Source of the DNA: Planctomycetota bacterium | GTDB lineage: Bacteria; Planctomycetota; UBA1135 | DNA: 5,615 nucleotides | Assembly: GCA_027021325.1 (NCBI GenBank) | Contig: JALUUN010000637.1 | Span: 1-5,615 of the forward strand | Reading direction: 5' to 3' | Shown here: positions 1-5,615 of the stretch, one piece after another | How positions within the stretch are numbered: the first letter of the stretch is position 1 | Layout: the number at the start of each line of letters is the position of its first letter | Position numbers and translations under genes: made by a program | Notes under the pieces: model-generated | The model's input: the letters and a program-made list of their open reading frames with translations, nothing else | What the model was told of the DNA's origin: nothing | Databases searched by the model: none

Positions 1-1150
1 GGCCGGCGTCAATGGGGACCTCCTCGCCTTCGACCAGGCCGATGCGGCGGCTGAAGAAGGGCACGAGGTTGTTGCTGCCGCGGAACCCGGACTGCTCGCC
101 GAACTCGAAGAGGTGGCTGTCCTGGAGGAAGAAGTCGCGCTTCTCGGGGAAGAACAGGGGAAAGCGGCCCAGATTCACCTGGCGCTCGTCGGTCTCGGTC
201 TCGGCGAAGTCGGTGCGCAGGGTGAGAGAGCCAGCCAGCTCCGGGGTGATGGTCCAGTTGATCTCGCCGCCGATGGCGCCGAAGAGGTCGGAATCGGCGT
301 CGGTCTCGTTCACGGCGTAGCGGGTCTTGAAGTAGGGGACCAGTTCCCAACCCGAACCCCGTTCGATGCCCTCCAGGCCCTCCATCTCGCCGGCTGCGGA
401 GACCGTGAACAGGCGGTTGGAGCGCACCGCCCCCGCCCAGCGCAGGCGCACCCGCCCGGGACCGCGGAAGCGCTCGAAGTTGACTCCCCAGACAGGCTGA
501 TCGCCGAAGCCGAGGACGCGGAAAGGGATGCGGATCTCCGCCTCCCAGCGATCCTCCAGGACCCGGGTGCGTCCCTCCCAGCGCGTGTCCCAGCGCTTGT
601 TGAAGCGGGCGCCGTTGTCCGAGATCAAGGCGTCGCCGCGCGAACCGGCGGCGCTGATCTGGAACCAGTAGGCGGTGCGGCGGTCGTGGAAGGTGTCGAG
701 AATGAATTCGAAGCGGTCGTCGTCATTGAGGAAGGCATCGCGCCGCATGTTCTGCAGAACCATGTCCTCGACCCGGGGCTCCCAGGCGCGGAAGCCGAGG
801 TACAGGTTCTCCGCGTCCCGCATGAGGAAGACCTCGGTCGGCGGGTCCCCGGGCCGTCCCTCCACCGGGTCCACCTCGGTGAAGGAAGGGATGCGCGTCG
901 CCCCCTCCCACGCCTTCTCCTGAAGAAGGCCATCGATCACCGGCGCCTCCCTGGCCCGCCCGATCCGCAGTCTGGGCGGGTCCTGGGCCGGGAGGCGTGC
1001 GGCCAGGATCAGGCCGGCCCCCACGGCAGCGGCGCGGAGGAAGAGGCTCACGGGCGGAGGGCGTGCGGGAGCGGCTCCCGGGCTCCGCCCAGGTGGGGAC
1101 GACGGCGAGCCGGGCCGGGGAGGGACGGAGGTCCCCGGGGCCGGAAGCAT
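1..1150 (-). CDS. Exported CBM9-like / DUF5916 outer-membrane protein (N-terminal part, runs off left edge)
   Basis: The gene reads leftward and is open to the window edge, so the C-terminal half or more is missing; family members are usually about 700-900 residues. Numbered from the GTG at 1051, residues 1-22 form a signal peptide: VSLFLR, a hydrophobic AAAVGAGLILAA core, and a likely signal peptidase I site after LPA, before QD. Residues about 37-215 are a CBM9-like domain. Its hallmarks are APVIDGLLQEKAW, the TEVFLMRDAENLYLGFRA strand pair, RRDAFLNDDDRFEFILDTF and RRTAYWFQI. From about 235 the DUF5916 region starts, with the diagnostic LGRFPLFFPEKRDFFLQ (294-310), LFEFGEQ and PFFSRRIGL. 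DUF5916 is predicted to form an outer-membrane beta-barrel; its function is not established. Start choice: the ATG at 1150 is in frame and has a GGAG nine bases upstream, but it adds 33 proline-rich residues before the signal peptide. The GTG at 1051 gives a normal signal peptide but has no visible ribosome binding site. The family call is firm; the start is not. Confidence 0.88.
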   Translation of the reverse strand, partial: MLPAPGTSVPPRPGSPSSPPGRSPGAAPARPPPVSLFLRAAAVGAGLILAARLPAQDPPRLRIGRAREAPVIDGLLQEKAWEGATRIPSFTEVDPVEGRPGDPPTEVFLMRDAENLYLGFRAWEPRVEDMVLQNMRRDAFLNDDDRFEFILDTFHDRRTAYWFQISAAGSRGDALISDNGARFNKRWDTRWEGRTRVLEDRWEAEIRIPFRVLGFGDQPVWGVNFERFRGPGRVRLRWAGAVRSNRLFTVSAAGEMEGLEGIERGSGWELVPYFKTRYAVNETDADSDLFGAIGGEINWTITPELAGSLTLRTDFAETETDERQVNLGRFPLFFPEKRDFFLQDSHLFEFGEQSGFRGSNNLVPFFSRRIGLVEGEEVPIDAG

Positions 1151-1164
1151 AGGAGGTCGCTCCC
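1151..1164 (-). promoter_or_regulatory. Ribosome binding site of the DUF5916 gene inside a small inverted repeat
   Basis: On the minus strand this reads GGGAG-CGAC-CTCCT directly before the ATG at 1150. GGAG (1160-1163) is a Shine-Dalgarno match nine bases from that ATG and supports it as a start. The same GGAG can pair with the CTCC at 1152-1155, plus one G-U pair, around a CGAC tetraloop, which could mask the site in the mRNA. The stem is only four or five pairs, so chance is possible in such GC-rich DNA. The rest of the 48-base spacer between mutY and this gene shows no terminator-like hairpin with a T-run and no recognisable promoter. Confidence 0.4.
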
Positions 1165-1198
1165 TCTCCAGGGGCCGAGCCGAGAGCTGTCGAAGGAC

Positions 1199-2302
1199 TT
1201 ACGCAGGCCGCCCGGGAAGGGCCGCCGCCTTGCGCGCCAGAGTGCTCCACGGTCCCTCTTCCGGGCCGAGCCAGCGCCAGCACCCGGGCAGCCGGGCCGG
1301 CAGGCCGGTCCACTCCCGGACACGGACCCGCAGGCGGTAGCGAGTGATGCCGTGGCGGAACTCCCCCAGGAAGCGGCCGGGGCCGCCGGGAATCTCCCAC
1401 TCCCGCTCCAGGGCGGCAGCCGCCGGCGCCCGGCCGCGGAGAAGACGAAGCGGCGGCTCAAAGTAGCCCCGGTTCCACCCTCGCTCCCTCCGGGCCAGAA
1501 GGACGGCCTCGCCCCGGCGCGCCAGGAGCATCTCGAGCAGGAGCTCCTCGGCCGAGGCGGCGCGGCCGGCGGCAGGCCGCACCAGGGCGCGGCCGTCCCG
1601 GGCGGAGCGGCAGTCCCGGCGCAAGGGGCAGCGCGGGCACTCTGCCGCCCGCGGGCGGCAGAGCGTGGCCCCGAGTTCCATGACCGCCTGGTTCAGGTCG
1701 CCGGCGGCATTGCCATGCGCCCTTCGGGCGGCGAGTTCGTCGTGGTACCCCTGAAGCCAGGCACGGGCCCGCCGGTGCAGGACCGGATCCGGGGCTTCGA
1801 GCTCCAGACCGAGGACCCGGGCGGCGACCCGCTTCACGTTGCCGTCCACGACCGCCCGGGGCTCGCCGTAGGCAATGGAGGCGATGGCGGCGGCGGTGTA
1901 CTCCCCTACGCCGGGCAGCCGCCGCAGGCTTTCGTAGTCCCGGGGAAGCTCGCCACCCTCCTCCGCGACCAGATACCTCGCCGCCGCCTGGAGCTGGCGC
2001 GCCCTCCGGTAGTAGCCGAGACCCGCCCAGGCCCGGAGGACCTCCTCCTCGGAAGCCTGCGCCAGGGTCTCGGGGTCCGGGAAGCGGCGCAGGAACTCCT
2101 CGTAGCGCGGCGCCACCGTTTCCACCCGCGTTTGCTGGAGCATCACCTCGGAGACCCAGGTGTGATAGGGTCCGGTGCCCGGCCGGCGCCAGGGCAGGGG
2201 ACGGCGGCGGCGGCGGTACCAGGCGAGCAACCGGGCCGCGGCGCCGGCCCCGGACCGGGCGCGGCAGGAGGCGGAAGGAGATGACACGGGATCGCGCCGC
2301 AT
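1199..2302 (-). CDS. mutY: Adenine DNA glycosylase MutY
   Basis: MutY removes adenine mispaired with 8-oxoguanine (or G), starting base-excision repair that prevents G:C to T:A transversions. All hallmarks are present. Residues about 25-235 are the HhH-GPD glycosylase fold, with WVSEVMLQQTRV holding the catalytic Glu52, the GLGYYRRA helix (94-101), and the helix-hairpin-helix LPGVGEYTAAAI (129-140). Tyr135 in that motif is typical of MutY, where endonuclease III has its catalytic Lys. VVDGNVKRVAARV carries the catalytic Asp153. DLNQAVMELGATLC leads into the [4Fe-4S] ligands Cys215, 222, 225 and 231, spaced C-x6-C-x2-C-x5-C. Residues about 250-365 are the C-terminal NUDIX-like domain that reads 8-oxoG. 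The length of 367 is normal. The ATG start at 2302 is the only upstream ATG but has no Shine-Dalgarno match; a GTG at 2287 or a TTG at 2230 are alternatives. With the ATG, the gene overlaps the divergent methyltransferase by 22 bases. The DUF5916 gene follows 48 bases downstream on the same strand and may be cotranscribed. Confidence 0.97.
   Translation of the reverse strand: MRRDPVSSPSASCRARSGAGAAARLLAWYRRRRRPLPWRRPGTGPYHTWVSEVMLQQTRVETVAPRYEEFLRRFPDPETLAQASEEEVLRAWAGLGYYRRARQLQAAARYLVAEEGGELPRDYESLRRLPGVGEYTAAAIASIAYGEPRAVVDGNVKRVAARVLGLELEAPDPVLHRRARAWLQGYHDELAARRAHGNAAGDLNQAVMELGATLCRPRAAECPRCPLRRDCRSARDGRALVRPAAGRAASAEELLLEMLLARRGEAVLLARRERGWNRGYFEPPLRLLRGRAPAAAALEREWEIPGGPGRFLGEFRHGITRYRLRVRVREWTGLPARLPGCWRWLGPEEGPWSTLARKAAALPGRPA
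2266..2270 (+). promoter_or_regulatory. Ribosome binding site of the methyltransferase gene
   Basis: AGGAG lies ten bases before the ATG at 2281, inside the purine-rich run GGCAGGAGGCGGAAGGAG. A second AGGAG (2276-2280) abuts the ATG and is too close to act. This site supports the 2281 start. It lies inside the mutY reading frame on the other strand, in the poorly conserved N-terminal codons of MutY. Confidence 0.6.
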
Positions 2303-2970
2303 CGGAGCAGTTCGGAGCCAGCGACTGGGCCGACCTCTACCGGCGGCAGGATACGGCGGCGCGCTACGACCGCCGCTGGAGGGGCCTGCGCGGACGCCTG
2401 GACCACGCCTGGCTGGAGCGCTCCGTCCTCGCCGCCCTGAAGCGGCTCGGAAGCGGAAGGCTGCCCCCTCTTGTCGTGGACGCCCCCGCCGGCACCGGCC
2501 GCTTCACCGCCGCGCTCCGCCGCTGCGGGGTCCGTGTCCTGCACCTCGACCGGAGTCCCGCAATGCTCCAGACCCTGCGTCGGCGTCACGGGGCAGGCCT
2601 GGAGGTGATCGGCGACCTGCGGCGCCCGCCCCTGGCAGGGGCTGACGGCGCCTGTGTCCTCTGCCTGCGCCTCCTCCAGCACCTGGGACCCGCGGAACGG
2701 GTCGAGGCCCTGCGGGGGCTTCGGCGCATGGCCCCGCGGGCCCTGGTCGCCTACTATCCGGGCTGGCACCAGAAGGATGCCGCCCGCCGTCTGCGGCACC
2801 GCCTCGGCCTCCCCCACGGCACCCTGCGCCCGCGCCTGAGCCCGGCGGACATCCGCAGCGAGGCCGCGGAGGCCGGCTGGCGGGTCGCCGGCCTGCGCCG
2901 TGTCCTGCCCTGGTTCTCGGAGACGGTCCTGGTCCTCCTCGAAGACCCCGAATCCCGGCCCCGCCCGTGA
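2281..2970 (+). CDS. Class I SAM-dependent methyltransferase, substrate unknown
   Basis: This 229-residue protein has a single Rossmann-type methyltransferase domain of the Methyltransf_11/25 kind and is likely cytosolic. Motif I is VVDAPAGTGRF (65-75), a DxPxGTGRF variant of the DxGxGxG SAM-binding loop. The next strand, VRVLHLDRS, ends in Asp90, expected to bind the ribose hydroxyls of SAM. Asp112 in the GDLRRPPL segment matches the acidic residue near the adenine. The CVLCLRLLQHL strand and helix (125-135) and RALVAYY (153-159) follow the usual order. The N-terminal WADLYRRQDTAARYDRRW helix is typical of small-molecule or lipid methyltransferases. The C-terminal half is rich in Arg, with WHQKDAARRLRHRLGLPHG. 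No substrate-defining motif is recognised. The start has a good ribosome binding site. The stop overlaps the next gene's GTG by four bases, so the two are very likely coupled. The mutY start lies within the first 22 bases on the opposite strand. Confidence 0.9.
   Translation: MTRDRAASEQFGASDWADLYRRQDTAARYDRRWRGLRGRLDHAWLERSVLAALKRLGSGRLPPLVVDAPAGTGRFTAALRRCGVRVLHLDRSPAMLQTLRRRHGAGLEVIGDLRRPPLAGADGACVLCLRLLQHLGPAERVEALRGLRRMAPRALVAYYPGWHQKDAARRLRHRLGLPHGTLRPRLSPADIRSEAAEAGWRVAGLRRVLPWFSETVLVLLEDPESRPRP
2967..2970 (+). other. GTGA stop/start overlap (translational coupling)
   Basis: The TGA that ends the methyltransferase (2968-2970) shares bases with the GTG start (2967-2969) of the following membrane protein gene. 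No Shine-Dalgarno match precedes this GTG; the upstream bases are C-rich. This fits termination-reinitiation by the same ribosomes and implies linked expression of the two proteins. Confidence 0.75.
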
Positions 2971-5615
2971 AGCACGGCCTCCTCACCCTCCTGCTCCTCG
3001 CCGTCGCCAGCGTCTGGTTCGCCGGCCTGGAGGACGCGGCCGCGGAGGCCCTGGGCGGCGGCTCCCTCCAGCACCTCCTCGCCACCGGCTTCCTCCTCGC
3101 CGCCGCCGGGAGCGGTTTCCTCTTCCCCCGCCCCTGCCTGGGCGGCCTGGTCGTCGCGCTGCTCTGGGGAACCCTGTCGGGTCTGGTCCTGCCCCTCCTG
3201 GCCCCCGCCCTCGCCCCCTGGACGGCGGGCCCGGCCCTCTCCTCCGCCACCCCCGCCGCCCTCCTCGCCCTGGTGCTCCTCCTGGGCTTCCCTGCCTTCC
3301 GGGCCGGGCGCCACCTGGGGGCCCGAGCGGCGGCCACGGGCTCCGTCTCCCTGGACCTCCTGCTCCTCGCCTTCTTCCCGGTCCTCGGCGCCCTGCAGCA
3401 GGAGGGCCTCGGCCCCCTGGCCTTCCTGGCCGCAGGCCTCCTCTTCGTGGTCCTCGCCTTCGGCCCCTGGCCCCACGACTGGGCCGACCGCATCCAGGGG
3501 CCGCGGCCGCCGCGCCCGGCCGAGGCCCTGCCCCTCCTCCTCCTCGGCGCGGCGGCCGGGGCGGCGCTCGTCTTCCTCCGCCCCTACCTGGAGCAGTGGG
3601 ACGGTTCCTCGGGCCTCCAGGACGGCCGCCGCTGGTGGACCGCGGGCGCCTGCCTGCTGGCCGGCAGCCTGACCCTCGGCGCGGCCGCCGCCGAGAGCCG
3701 CTCCGGACGGCTGCTCGCGGCGCTGGCCGCCGCCGCGGCCGCCTATGGCGTCCACGCCGCCGGCGACGGCGTACGCGAGCTCGCTGACCCGCGCCTCTTC
3801 AGCGGCCGCCTCTACGAGTCCCTGCACGCAGCCCGGGACGGCTTCCTCGGCGTGGTGCCTTCCTTCCTCCACGGCCTCGCCGACACCCTGACCGCCCCTC
3901 TCGACGTCTCCGAGCGGCTCGGCGAGGGCGACGCGCTCTATGTCCCGTGGCTGGTCCTGGGCCTCGTCGCCGTCGCCCTGCCCGCCTTCGGCGTCGCCCT
4001 CCGGGCCGCCGTCGGGGCCCGCCCCTGGCGCGACGCCCCGGTCTCGGTGCCGGCCCAGATCGGCCTCCTCCTCCTGGGCGCGGGCCTCGGCTGGTGGTCC
4101 TCCTCCCTGGGTCTCCCCCGGAGCGGCGCCGGGACCTGGTTCGGAGCCGCCGCCCAGGTCCTGGCCCTGGCCGCCGCCCTCGCCCTCGCTCTGGCGGCGC
4201 GACTTCCGCTCCCCCTCCGGGGCGGCGCCGCTGTGGCCGCCCTCGCCGGATCCCTCTACCTCGGCCCCCTGCAGGCCGATCCGCCCGGCAATCTGCCGAT
4301 CTTCTCGAACTTCCAGTACGCGGTCCTGGAACGCGACGGGCTCCGCTACGAGCGCCGCGGCCCGGCCACTCTGGCGCGGGTCATCGACCGCGGCGCCGCA
4401 CCGCGCCTGGGCCGCTACTTCATCGCCGAGGGCCGCAACTTCCTGACCCCGCCGACCCGGGAACGCGATGACCTCCGCGTCGAGGCGGCCTTCGCCCGGG
4501 CCCTGGCCGGCCCGGTGGAACGCGTCCTCCTGGTCGGTTCGCCCCGCCCCGACCAGGTGCGGCTGCTGCGCGGGCTCGGCGCCACGGAGATCGTGGCCGC
4601 CTGCGACCCGGTCGAGCTCTGGGAGGTGGCACCGGGCTGGGATCCGGATCCCGCGATCCTTCCCGACCACGTGGTGGCGACGCCGGCCGAGGCCGGCGGC
4701 GGCTTCGGCCTCGTCCTCGTCGAGGAAGCCGCACCCTGGGATCCCCACCGCAACCTCCTGCGCTCCCCCGCCCTCGCCCTCTGCCGCGGCCAGCTCGCCC
4801 CTGGCGGCCTCCTGGCCCTCTTCCTGGATCCGCGCCGGAGCCTGCCCGAGGCCGTGGGCGGCGCCGCCCGCGCGCTCCAGGGACAGGAGGAGCGCCTCTC
4901 CCTCTGGCTCCTGCCCCGGGACTGGCGGGTGCCGCGGCTCGCCCTGACCCTGGAGACCGCCCCCGGGGAACGGGCCGCCCGGCTCGAAGCGGCCGCCGGC
5001 GAGCCTTCCCTCCGCCGCGCCCTCGACCGCCTGGGCCTGCCCCTCGCCGGGGAGGCGGACCTGGAGGTCCTCCTCCTGGGGACGGACCAGGGTCTCGAGG
5101 AGCTCCCTCGCGCCTCCCTCCAGCCCCCCCTTCCGCGTCTCGCCGCCCGCCTGGCGGAGACCGAGTACCGGGAGGTGGACCGCATCCGGCCCCAGGAGCG
5201 GGCGGCAGCGCTCCTGGCCGATCTCGAGGAGTCGCTGGGAGCCGGCGCCAGTCTCCTGCGCTTCTACCGCCTGCACCTGGAGGCCCAGGTCTACTCCGTG
5301 GACGACACCCTGTTCACCGAGGAATGGCGCCAGATCGACATCGGCCGCGAGTCCCTGGAGGAACTCGCCGCCCTGACCCGCCGGTCCGCGGCCTCGCGCT
5401 TCCTGCAGCGGCTCTGGGACCGCCTGGCGCCGGCCCTTGCGAAGAAGCGCGAGGTGCCCTGGATCGAAGAGTTCGTCCGGCCCCTGTATGAGGAGCGCGG
5501 CTGGGCCAGCCCGGGCATCCTCCTGACCCTGGCCCAGGCGAGCCTGGAGATGCTGGACCCCGGGGACGCCCTGGACAAGGCGAAGATGGCTCTGGAAGCC
5601 CGGCCCGGGGACCCC
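2967..5615 (+). CDS. Polytopic membrane protein with degenerate spermidine-synthase-like domain and TPR-like C-terminus (runs off right edge)
   Basis: The frame is open for 883 codons from the GTG at 2967 to the window edge, so the C-terminus is missing. Residues 1-434 hold about 12-13 hydrophobic helices, for example near 3-20, 34-53, 58-82, 97-113, 126-142, 150-166, 187-204, 226-242, 325-348, 362-378, 392-412 and 418-434. A polar segment at about 268-322 splits them. Residues about 445-660 resemble the Rossmann domain of spermidine synthases that are fused to membrane regions. In order these are GRYFIAEGRNFLTPPTRERD, then PVERVLLVGSPRPDQVRLL, then FGLVLVEEAAPWDPHRNL and LCRGQLAPGGLLALFLD. 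The last two align by eye with the family's YDVIIVD..DP....LY and L.PGG strands. The GGGDG loop is replaced by GSPRPDQ and the catalytic Asp region by VEEAAPW, so aminopropyl transfer is unlikely. Residues 735-883 are helical and end in a TPR-like repeat (about 849-880: Ala868, Ala875, Pro880). The gene is coupled to the upstream methyltransferase. The fold call is by eye; the function is unknown. Confidence 0.75.
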   Translation, partial: MKHGLLTLLLLAVASVWFAGLEDAAAEALGGGSLQHLLATGFLLAAAGSGFLFPRPCLGGLVVALLWGTLSGLVLPLLAPALAPWTAGPALSSATPAALLALVLLLGFPAFRAGRHLGARAAATGSVSLDLLLLAFFPVLGALQQEGLGPLAFLAAGLLFVVLAFGPWPHDWADRIQGPRPPRPAEALPLLLLGAAAGAALVFLRPYLEQWDGSSGLQDGRRWWTAGACLLAGSLTLGAAAAESRSGRLLAALAAAAAAYGVHAAGDGVRELADPRLFSGRLYESLHAARDGFLGVVPSFLHGLADTLTAPLDVSERLGEGDALYVPWLVLGLVAVALPAFGVALRAAVGARPWRDAPVSVPAQIGLLLLGAGLGWWSSSLGLPRSGAGTWFGAAAQVLALAAALALALAARLPLPLRGGAAVAALAGSLYLGPLQADPPGNLPIFSNFQYAVLERDGLRYERRGPATLARVIDRGAAPRLGRYFIAEGRNFLTPPTRERDDLRVEAAFARALAGPVERVLLVGSPRPDQVRLLRGLGATEIVAACDPVELWEVAPGWDPDPAILPDHVVATPAEAGGGFGLVLVEEAAPWDPHRNLLRSPALALCRGQLAPGGLLALFLDPRRSLPEAVGGAARALQGQEERLSLWLLPRDWRVPRLALTLETAPGERAARLEAAAGEPSLRRALDRLGLPLAGEADLEVLLLGTDQGLEELPRASLQPPLPRLAARLAETEYREVDRIRPQERAAALLADLEESLGAGASLLRFYRLHLEAQVYSVDDTLFTEEWRQIDIGRESLEELAALTRRSAASRFLQRLWDRLAPALAKKREVPWIEEFVRPLYEERGWASPGILLTLAQASLEMLDPGDALDKAKMALEARPGDP

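Noticed and set aside
1151..1198. Possible terminator after mutY
   Set aside because: No stable GC-rich hairpin followed by a T-run is present on the minus strand. The only inverted repeat overlaps the next gene's ribosome binding site.
723..1461. Minus-strand open frames at 723-1400 and 1048-1461 that bridge mutY and the DUF5916 gene
   Set aside because: They are out of frame with both genes, consist of Pro/Gly/Arg-rich sequence, and have no domain signature. The MutY C-terminus and the CBM9-like domain explain the same DNA.
113..2284. Plus-strand open frame of 723 codons running across mutY and the DUF5916 gene
   Set aside because: It is antisense to two genes with clear family signatures, has no recognisable domain and is dominated by Gly, Ala, Pro, Arg and Glu. 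Such long stop-free antisense frames are expected where the true genes use G or C at nearly every third position.
2504..3493. Minus-strand open frame of 329 codons, rich in Arg, Pro and Gly
   Set aside because: It is a shadow crossing the boundary between two well-supported plus-strand genes and has no family features.
2900..3787. Plus-strand open frame of 295 codons in another frame of the membrane protein gene
   Set aside because: The product is almost only Pro, Arg, Gly and Ala, typical of a +1 frame of GC-rich coding DNA. The overlapping frame from 2967 has membrane helices and stays open to the window edge.
2967..4270. Recurrent CTCCTC / CTGCTC tracts as possible DNA repeats
   Set aside because: They are in-frame leucine codons of membrane helices with strong codon bias, with no fixed unit length or spacing.
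4639..4652. Perfect 14-base palindrome GGGATCCGGATCCC
   Set aside because: It lies within coding sequence and simply encodes a Trp-Asp-Pro-Asp-Pro stretch. No second copy or operator-like setting was seen.
2754..5276. Minus-strand open frame of 840 codons opposite the membrane protein gene
   Set aside because: Its product is a low-complexity Glu/Gly/Gln/Ala mix produced by reading the complement of CTC, GCC and CTG codons. The sense strand encodes coherent membrane helices, a Rossmann-like domain and a TPR-like repeat, and fits the GTGA coupling.

Overview
The window is very GC-rich (around 70% or more by eye), with G or C at almost every third codon position. It is packed with genes in two divergent pairs that meet head-to-head near position 2290. 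The outer-membrane-type CBM9/DUF5916 protein with a signal peptide points to a diderm (Gram-negative) bacterium. That family is common in GC-rich, often uncultured lineages such as Acidobacteriota and Gemmatimonadota. This placement is inference and cannot be fixed from the window.

Leftward (minus-strand) arm: mutY (2302 to 1199) encodes a complete adenine DNA glycosylase with its catalytic residues, iron-sulfur cluster and C-terminal NUDIX-like domain. After a 48-base gap, the same strand carries a large exported protein with a CBM9-like domain followed by the start of a DUF5916 beta-barrel. It runs off the left edge, so only about the first 350-383 residues are visible.

Rightward (plus-strand) arm: a class I SAM-dependent methyltransferase (2281 to 2970) has a good ribosome binding site. 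Its stop codon overlaps the GTG start of the next gene in a GTGA tetranucleotide. That second gene is open through to the right edge (883 codons visible). It encodes a polytopic membrane protein with about 12-13 predicted helices, a spermidine-synthase-like Rossmann domain that has lost the family's hallmark residues, and a helical C-terminus that includes a TPR-like repeat.

The two arms show no obvious functional link. MutY is housekeeping DNA repair against 8-oxoguanine mispairs, and the CBM9/DUF5916 protein is an envelope protein of unknown role. The methyltransferase and membrane pseudoenzyme are very probably one translationally coupled unit and are the most interesting part of the window. 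No RNA gene, mobile element, CRISPR array, convincing promoter or terminator was seen. There is no gene-free stretch longer than 48 bases, or about 147 if the later start of the DUF5916 gene is used.
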